Positions 58,093 to 64,000 of a stretch of 64,000 bases of DNA are shown here, piece after piece. The stretch's first letter is position 1, and each line of letters begins with the position of its first letter. Origin of the DNA: Cephalotus follicularis (lineage: Eukaryota; Streptophyta; Magnoliopsida; Oxalidales; Cephalotaceae). The position numbers and the translations under genes are program-made. Below the pieces are notes generated by a model. It saw only the letters and a list, made by a program, of their open reading frames with translations, made no database searches and was not told the origin of the DNA. The DNA is taken from contig BDDD01001369.1 in the NCBI GenBank assembly GCA_001972305.1, positions 186,001 through 250,000 of the forward strand, written 5' to 3'.

Positions 58093-60830
58093 TGTTGGAA
58101 ACCTGGCAAGGGTTCCCAGTTGATTTGGTCATAGGACGCAAGTGTGTATAATTTTAATTTTTCAAAAACACCAAGACTGAAAGTCATAGTCCACACTTAC
58201 ATCTTAGTACCAAATTAAAAAGCCTAGGATCTCCGTTTAATTAACAATCGAACAAAAAACAAAAACAAGCATGCACATAAAGATAAACCGTACACACGTC
58301 GGTATCATTAAAAGTAAGAGTGAAGCAATCATACCAACGTTGGAGGCTCCACCACTTTGCCGCTACACGCTTGCAGTAGCAATTGCCGGTCAACGGTAAC
58401 ACCGCCAGTTTTCGGACAGTCCACGTTTAGTCCGATCTTGACATCAACGGACTCGAAAAAGATCGCTCAACCCGAAACAGGAGCAGATACGCCCGGAACC
58501 GCGCCGAAACACGGCAGCCAGAGGTGGCGACTCACTGAGTTCGGACTCAGTGAGTCTTGGTCAACTCGCCATTCACCGACCTTGACATATGTGGATGATA
58601 ACACCACGACGAACGCACCGGTGGCCGAGACTCGGCCTGAAACGCAGAGAACGGTCGGCGGCGAGTCACGGGGTTGACTCGTCGTTCTTCGTCAGCGGCC
58701 GCCAAGCCACCAAACAGTTCAGCGACACCAGCCCGACACACCCCGACCCAAGACTCGCCTTGACTCAGCGCGGAACGCCAAGTCACAGCAGCCCGATGCA
58801 TCAACTCGCCCAGTTGACTAACCAAACGCAAAACGGCCAGAAAATGACCGGGAAACGCAAAACAAAGATCAAAATGGATAGAGCCATGGATTGGCTCCAC
58901 CCACTGTGATCAACGGCGGTGGAAGAAACGCCGAGAGTAAGAAACGGCCAAAAAAAGGCAAACGGTCGAGAGGGAGAAACGGAGGAAAATAAGGGAGAAA
59001 ACGGGAGAGAGAAGGGAGAAGGCTTACCAGGGATGGTCGCTCGCCTTCTAACGGCCTCCGGCCCGAAGCGCAGGTCTCTCCTCTGGCCAGAACGCGCCCC
59101 TGCGCGCCAGACACCATGTGCGTTTCTCCTCTGCCCAAAAACGCACGAGTCGTGCGTTATAAGATGAAGAAAAGGGAGAGATGGGAGAGAGTGTGAGAGA
59201 GATTAAGAGAGAGATTTTAAAAAATCATTTTTTGACTTAAAGAAAAGTGTTGACTTAATTAAAATTAAGTCTCTCTCTCTTATTTCTCTTTTCTCCTTTA
59301 ATTAAAATCTCTTTCAATTTTAATTTTGTTTCTCCTTTCTCCTTTAATTAAAATCTCTTTCAATTTTAATTTTGTTTCTCCTTTCTCCTTTAATTAAAAT
59401 CTCTTTCAATTTTAATTTTGTTTCTCATAGATGTTTAATAATTCTCTCAATTAATTAAACATGTTTCTCTCTTTAATGATTTAATTAAAGTCTCTCACTT
59501 TAAATAATTAAAGACACTCTCTTTAATTAATTTAATTAAAATTAAATCATGCTCCTGCTTGTAAAAATCTCTTCATATATTAAGATGATAATTAGTGGAA
59601 CAAAAAACAAATCACTAATGTCAAAATAATATATAATAGTTAAATAACTAGATTTATCACCAAGCGAGCATGCGTGCAACATGCGTCACTTTTCCAATAA
59701 TAAGGCGGGACCCAAAAGCCCGGTGGATTTTCGATACGATGATAAATTTCTCAGAACATCCCGAAGTTCTGGTATGACTATCCAGCTAATAGCCCCAGTG
59801 TGATCTATAATCACCCCCGAATCCGCGGACCAAAAAGTACCACGTCTATCATTCGTTAATCGGTTCCCCAGTACTTTATCACTGTCATTGGTTTGCGTGC
59901 ATCATATCCTTTATCATCTCGGCTCCGACCGCGGACTAGGGTTTGGATAAATGTCACCCCTAGGTAAAACCGTGACAACTATAATTCTATGAACGCACTG
60001 AGACTATGGGAGATATCCCCAGAAACCTCTTGTTCCCAATCTCCCAGTGCCTGGCCAGGACTTTAAGTCTTCAACGGTCACAGATGTTATAGAGCCTATA
60101 ACCCTCAACACGGGTGTGACGATCCCATCTTGCGAACTCGCCCACACATCTCAATGCAGCTCCCACAAGGCCCAAAGACAACCCTTTCGTCAGCACGTGG
60201 CTAGTGCTGGGGAAGGCGGAAATCAAAACCAAGTAGTTACTACACAACGTATGCCAGCTGCTCATGTCTAATAATACAACGTAAATCACATGTGTTCTAC
60301 TAGTCACCTTTGACTTAGCACTACCGCGATAATAGGAACTCTATTGATAGAGGTGTTGACTCTCCAAATAGATAACCTATGGTGGGTCGGTTCAGTGTCG
60401 TGCCTCTGCATGCACTCCGCATCAGCTTTAGGGTAAAACCCAAATGGCAATGAGATGATCCATCCTCCTTTACCATTCGGAGCAAGCATAACACGGCAAG
60501 TCTTTGCGGTTCATCAATTGCCCTAAGAAAGTGAACCTATGACTTGGGAACTTTTGTCACAAGGGAGTAAGGATATCATTCTAATAACCTCTCAGGCACG
60601 AGATCTAACCCTTTACGGACAGGGCCCTATATGTGTATTCTATTGGCATGGTGATCAACGGATCCGTAGAGACGGTTTGGGATTTTACATATGGCAAGAT
60701 GCCAATCTTTTATTGAATATGCACAATAGAAGATGAATGGAACTAAGATTGTCGATTCAAGAGTGTGTCATATGTGAACAACATATGTCTGCAGCCTTCT
60801 CGTGGCTTACAGGGACACCCTAATCTAACA
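58093..60830 (-). repeat. Copia 5' LTR (2738 bp)
   Basis: Starts (minus) TGTTAGATTAGGGTGTCCC at 60830, ends GGTTTCCAACA at 58093. It shares its first 1.1 kb with the LTR at 37875 but its middle is different: AT-rich tandem units instead of the TCGA cluster, then a GC-rich part with GACTC/GAGTC motifs including the palindrome GACTCAGTGAGTC (58544). Confidence 0.88.
59293..59430 (-). repeat. 46-bp tandem repeat, three copies
   Basis: Units begin CTCCTTTAATTAAAATCTC at 59293, 59339 and 59385. The truncated 3' LTR has two (about 51530-51615). Confidence 0.9.
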
Positions 60831-61674
60831 ACTGGCCCATAACAGTGCATATGGATAGGATCTATAACAATCAATCAATGGCAGACACTCAGTGGTGGTG
60901 CATCAAACACCCAATCAATCAATCATATCCTATAGAGCATGCGACCTCGGTCAGTACAGTGTCAATCAGTAGCAATGATCAATCCCACAGAATGTAGTCC
61001 TTCGAAAAGGGTGGGAGATCTACCCATTTGTCTAAAACTGATCAGGTTTGGGACTCATAGGTCTTCCAGCCTACGGCTGGGTCAATACAGTATCGATGAG
61101 CTGCAACCATGGGGGAGCTATCATACCGTTAGGGAGCTACGACCCTCCGGGAGCATCAATCGTCAATCAGTAACAGTACTGCTCGTTAGCATATCAATAC
61201 AATAAGTGACGCAATTGACAGAATAGGTGGAAAAAGTCGACAACCTAACATGCCGATGCGGGTCATAAGGTCACTCTATAGGATCCATACAATACAATCA
61301 ATCTCTCAGTACAATGTCGATAAGTGGTGAAGCCTAATGGAGATATGAGAATGAGCGTCCAACGTTCCGAACTTAGACTCATAACACTTATGGCTCAATC
61401 AATCAATCAATTAGTCAGTAGCGAATAGACGGTACAATCAAATCAACGAGATAGGAAGGAATGTCTATCTGGTTGATGAAAGTCACTGGATCGTCGCCTA
61501 TGGCTCACTCCATCACTCTATCAATTTATCAATCCAATCTTTGAAAACCATAGAAAACCATGTTTCAAACGCTTGAATACCTCAAGTGAGGCTCCGATCA
61601 AGCGGCAATGTGAAAAGGAGTTGAAAACCAGCTTTAAAACAGTTAAAATTCCATTCTGCATTGTAGATCTTTGA

Positions 61675-61945
61675 AAGACATCGATGTCTTTCTCTATTTG
61701 TATAGAGATCTGGCTTAAAGACGTCGATGTCTTTGAGAAAAGGCGTCGACGCGTTTCATTAAAAATTGCCTGGAAATGCGCAACAAAGTTCAACATCGAT
61801 GTCTTCTTCTTAAAAAAAAAAAAGAGAAATCCTGGGCAAAGACGTCGATGTCTTTGCTGCAGAAAACAAGGATACTGCATTTCAAGCAAAAGACATCGAT
61901 GTCCATGGGCTGGGGATCGATGTCTTTGCTGGGCAGGGTCGATTT
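61675..61945. repeat. Cluster of GACATCGATGTCTTT palindromes
   Basis: Third copy of the family's cluster (compare 20222 and 48077), shorter, with about ten TCGA cores. Confidence 0.85.
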
Positions 61946-62334
61946 TATGCAGAAAAATAGCCAAATCTCAAGTCAAAAACCCATTAAAACCCATTCTTTG
62001 GAAACCAAGTGTTAAAAACAATCATTCAAGGTTAATAAATCAGGTTACAACCTATAATTTACAATTTCTATCATTCTCTATATCAATTAGGTCAAGGATT
62101 TAATAAAAACCCTAAAACCTACAATTTCACTCATTCAATCATGCAATTCAATCAATCAATCAATACAAGCTGTAGGTAATTCAAGTAAGAAGTCCTACCT
62201 ATAATAGTAGTTTTTGTTGACGATTAAGTCCCAATCCTTGTTTTGATGATAACATATTTGCATCTAACTAAGTTACTTGATGCGCAAGGAATTACAAGTT
62301 GAATATCAAAGTCTAAATGCCATCTGCAGAAAAA

Positions 62335-62960
62335 GAAGTCGACTCCTTTACAAAAGCATCGACTCCTTTTGTAACAGAATTAACTGCAAGGAAAGCATCT
62401 ACCTCCCAGTATAGAGATCGACGTCCGTACTAAAAGAAGTCGACTACTTCAAGAATACGTCGACTACATTAAAGAAGACATCGACTACTTCCAGGAAAAC
62501 ATCGACGCATTCAGTCATTTTTGGAACAGAAGCTACTGTCTAAAAAATGCACCCAAAGACATCGATCCTCAGAGAAAGACATCGACGTCAAATATAAAGA
62601 CATCGACGTCTTTATATAGAGATCGACGACATTTTCATCATACCCAGAAAAAGCATCGACTACATGGAAGACATCGATGTGACACTCAACCTGGAGATTT
62701 CCCAGAAAAGACATCGACGCCTTTAGAAAAGAAGTCGATGCCTTTTCAAATAGACAACACCCGGGAAAGCTGGAACGGCTAGTTCAACCACTTCCAACGG
62801 CTACCAAGTAAAAGACATCGACGCCTTTATAAAAGAAGTCGACGCCTTTTCAAGAGAACAAGAACCGGGAAAGCTGGAACGACTAGTTTAACCACCATAA
62901 CGACTACATTCAAAAAGACATCGACGCCTTTGTGAAAGAAGTCGACGTCTTTGTTCCAGC
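62335..62960. repeat. Cluster of AAAGACATCGACGCCTTT motifs in a copia-type LTR
   Basis: More than twenty TCGAC cores in about 620 bp (AGACATCGACGTC, AGAAGTCGACGCCTTT, AAGCATCGACTCC). Near 62750-62870 a longer unit is duplicated (AAAGCTGGAACGGCTAGTT). Confidence 0.88.
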
Positions 62961-63043
62961 AGAGATAAATTCAACAAATGCAACTCACATTCTTTTATCC
63001 AAAGCTTCCACATTTTAAGCAACGGCTATAAACCTTTTTCAAG

Positions 63044-63052
63044 CTATAAAAG
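63044..63052 (+). promoter_or_regulatory. LTR TATA box
   Basis: CTATAAAAG, about 85 bp downstream of the last palindrome copy. Confidence 0.65.
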
Positions 63053-63790
63053 GAAGCATGAATCCTCAAAAGACATATTGAACTACACCAAGAGAACTAC
63101 TACAATTCAGAATCAATCACACAACAATTTGCTTCCTAAATCAAATCGAGTTAGTGGAAACTCAAGGAGCTCCCTTGGGAAAAGTGGACGTAGGCAAGAG
63201 TTAGCCGAACCACTCTAAAACTCGGAGAAGTTTTTCTTTCCTTATCTATTTACATTTAAAGTTTTTAAATTTCCGCATATTCCTCAATATTCAATTCACC
63301 CCCCCTCTTGTATATTGCAAGAGTGTTTTATTTCAGTTTTAACAATTGAACAATGATCGATCAAAGCCAGGGATTCCCAAGAACCCACTCTCTTTGCTTG
63401 TTCAATCAGCAAGGAAGAAACTTGCAATCGTTATGTGTCGTTGGAGCAGCAAATCCGGAGCTGCTAGATGAAGGATGGAGGTTGCCTAGCTAAGAGAGAG
63501 GAGGAGGAAGGTAGAGAGAGGGAGATGGTAAGGAAAATGAGAGAAAAGGGTGAGAAAATTGACTTATATAGTCAATTCACTATCTCTCCGATACTCAGTC
63601 CAAAATCCTGACTATACATGCATACGTTCCATACTATAATCGCTACGCATATATTTATTTCAAGCCGGTACAATACAAAACAGTCCAGTACAAGTCAATA
63701 CAGTACAATTCGGTTCAATACAATTTAATATGGTACGATACAGTACAAGGTATGCATGAACAGTACAAAAAGGGAATTTGGGTCGTTACA

Positions 63791-64000
63791 CTTCTCAACC
63801 TCATCTCTTGTTTATCACAAATAAAGGCAACTTTTTGAGCGTCCCGAAAGACAAAGACGAAAAGGTTAATACGGGAAACCTTCACAATTAAGAAAAGACA
63901 GTCACGGGGGTAGTACCAGTGCAAGGTTCTGAATCATTTCACCCCAAGTCTCAACTATGGGTTGGGTAAGGTGGGTCTGCATGTCTTTAGGAAGCAATAG
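63791..64000. other. Unassigned end of window
   Basis: Flank of the LTR ending at 63790. A minus frame reads MQTHLTQPIVETWGEMIQNL; I do not recognise it. It may be part of another retroelement ORF cut by the window edge. Confidence 0.3.

Larger units (their letters stand above)
51356..60830 (-). mobile_element. Ty1/copia element, decayed, with truncated 3' LTR
   Basis: Read on minus: 5' LTR (60830 to 58093), primer binding site (58090-58079), leader, broken integrase, reverse transcriptase and RNase H, polypurine tract (53037-53023, GGCCAAGTGGGAGAT) and 3' LTR (53022 to 51356). The gag and the start of pol are not recognisable. The 3' LTR lacks its last 1 kb and meets the gypsy protease at 51355. 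The flanks CGCCA and ACTGG do not match, so the ends were rearranged after insertion. Confidence 0.88.
62215..63335 (+). mobile_element. Solo copia-type LTR, 1121 bp, TSD GTTTT
   Basis: Starts TGTTGACGATTAAGTCCC and ends GTGTTTTATTTCA, with GTTTT on both sides (62210-62214 and 63336-63340). The opening (TGTTGA.. CTTGTTTTGATGATAACAT) is typical of copia LTRs of the SIRE/Tork type (from memory). TATA box CTATAAAAG at 63044-63052. The palindrome cluster 62335-62960 lies upstream of it. Confidence 0.9.
60831..63790 (-). mobile_element. Truncated minus-strand gypsy LTR with a nested copia-type LTR
   Basis: Same family as 18902-21238. Read on minus it starts TGTAACGACCCAAATTCCC at 63790, has the TATA box at 63562-63571, and continues to GTTATGGGCC at 60833, where about 500 bp of the LTR's 3' end are missing and a copia LTR begins. 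It is split by a solo LTR (62215-63335). It lies opposite to the gypsy element at 47375. Confidence 0.85.

Noticed and set aside
59117..60830. Copia LTR ending at 59117
   Set aside because: The text common to both LTRs ends there, but the primer binding site at 58079-58090 and the TTTCCAACA end show that the 5' LTR extends to 58093; the other LTR is truncated.

Overview
The window looks like plant nuclear heterochromatin (probably a eudicot; I cannot name the species). It is AT-rich, has intron-bearing pseudogenes with GT..AG junctions, and is almost wholly made of nested, mostly broken transposable elements: Ty3/gypsy and Ty1/copia LTR retrotransposons, solo LTRs, a CACTA (En/Spm) DNA transposon, a Mutator-like element and a MITE. 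I see no intact single-copy host gene, no rRNA or tRNA gene and no CRISPR array.

Layout. 1-2340: AT-rich, probably copia LTR debris. 2341-6743: two LTR remnants, the second carrying 39-bp, 26-bp and 375-bp tandem repeats and a Mutator-like element (5136-6628, 10-bp target duplication) that holds a fragment of a host oxidoreductase-like gene. 6744-7889 and 22710-22870: one decayed gypsy integrase gene split by a CACTA element (7890-22709). The CACTA element contains TNP2 and TNPA-like pseudogenes, a fragment resembling the GBF-interacting-protein family, a MITE, and solo or truncated LTRs (8739-12084, 12085-14299, 18902-21238). 23208-24900: an inverted repeat with two 821-bp arms and a 51-bp loop, carrying intron-containing F-box/LRR-like gene fragments. 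24928-37710 (minus): an intron-containing gypsy-type ORF1 pseudogene, split by an almost complete gypsy (Tekay-like) element (25579-33767, TSD TTTTT) and by a solo LTR (34301-36571, TSD AAAGA). 37875-42318: 5' half of a plus-strand copia element. 42319-47374: gypsy LTR remnants. 47375-51355: 5' half of a second gypsy family (LTR, gag, protease). 51356-60830: a minus-strand copia element of the same family as that at 37875, with a truncated 3' LTR. 60831-63790: an inverted gypsy LTR interrupted by a solo copia-like LTR (62215-63335, TSD GTTTT).

The most unusual signal is shared by unrelated elements. At least eight LTR types, both gypsy and copia, carry a 0.1-0.6 kb cluster of short degenerate palindromes built on a TCGA core (GTCGAC or ATCGAT inside longer palindromes such as AAAGACATCGATGTCTTT). 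Each family has its own version. In most gypsy LTRs the cluster lies about 0.5 kb downstream of a TATA box; in the copia LTRs it lies upstream. A second recurring theme is capture of host gene pieces by three different kinds of structure (Mutator-like, CACTA, long inverted repeat).
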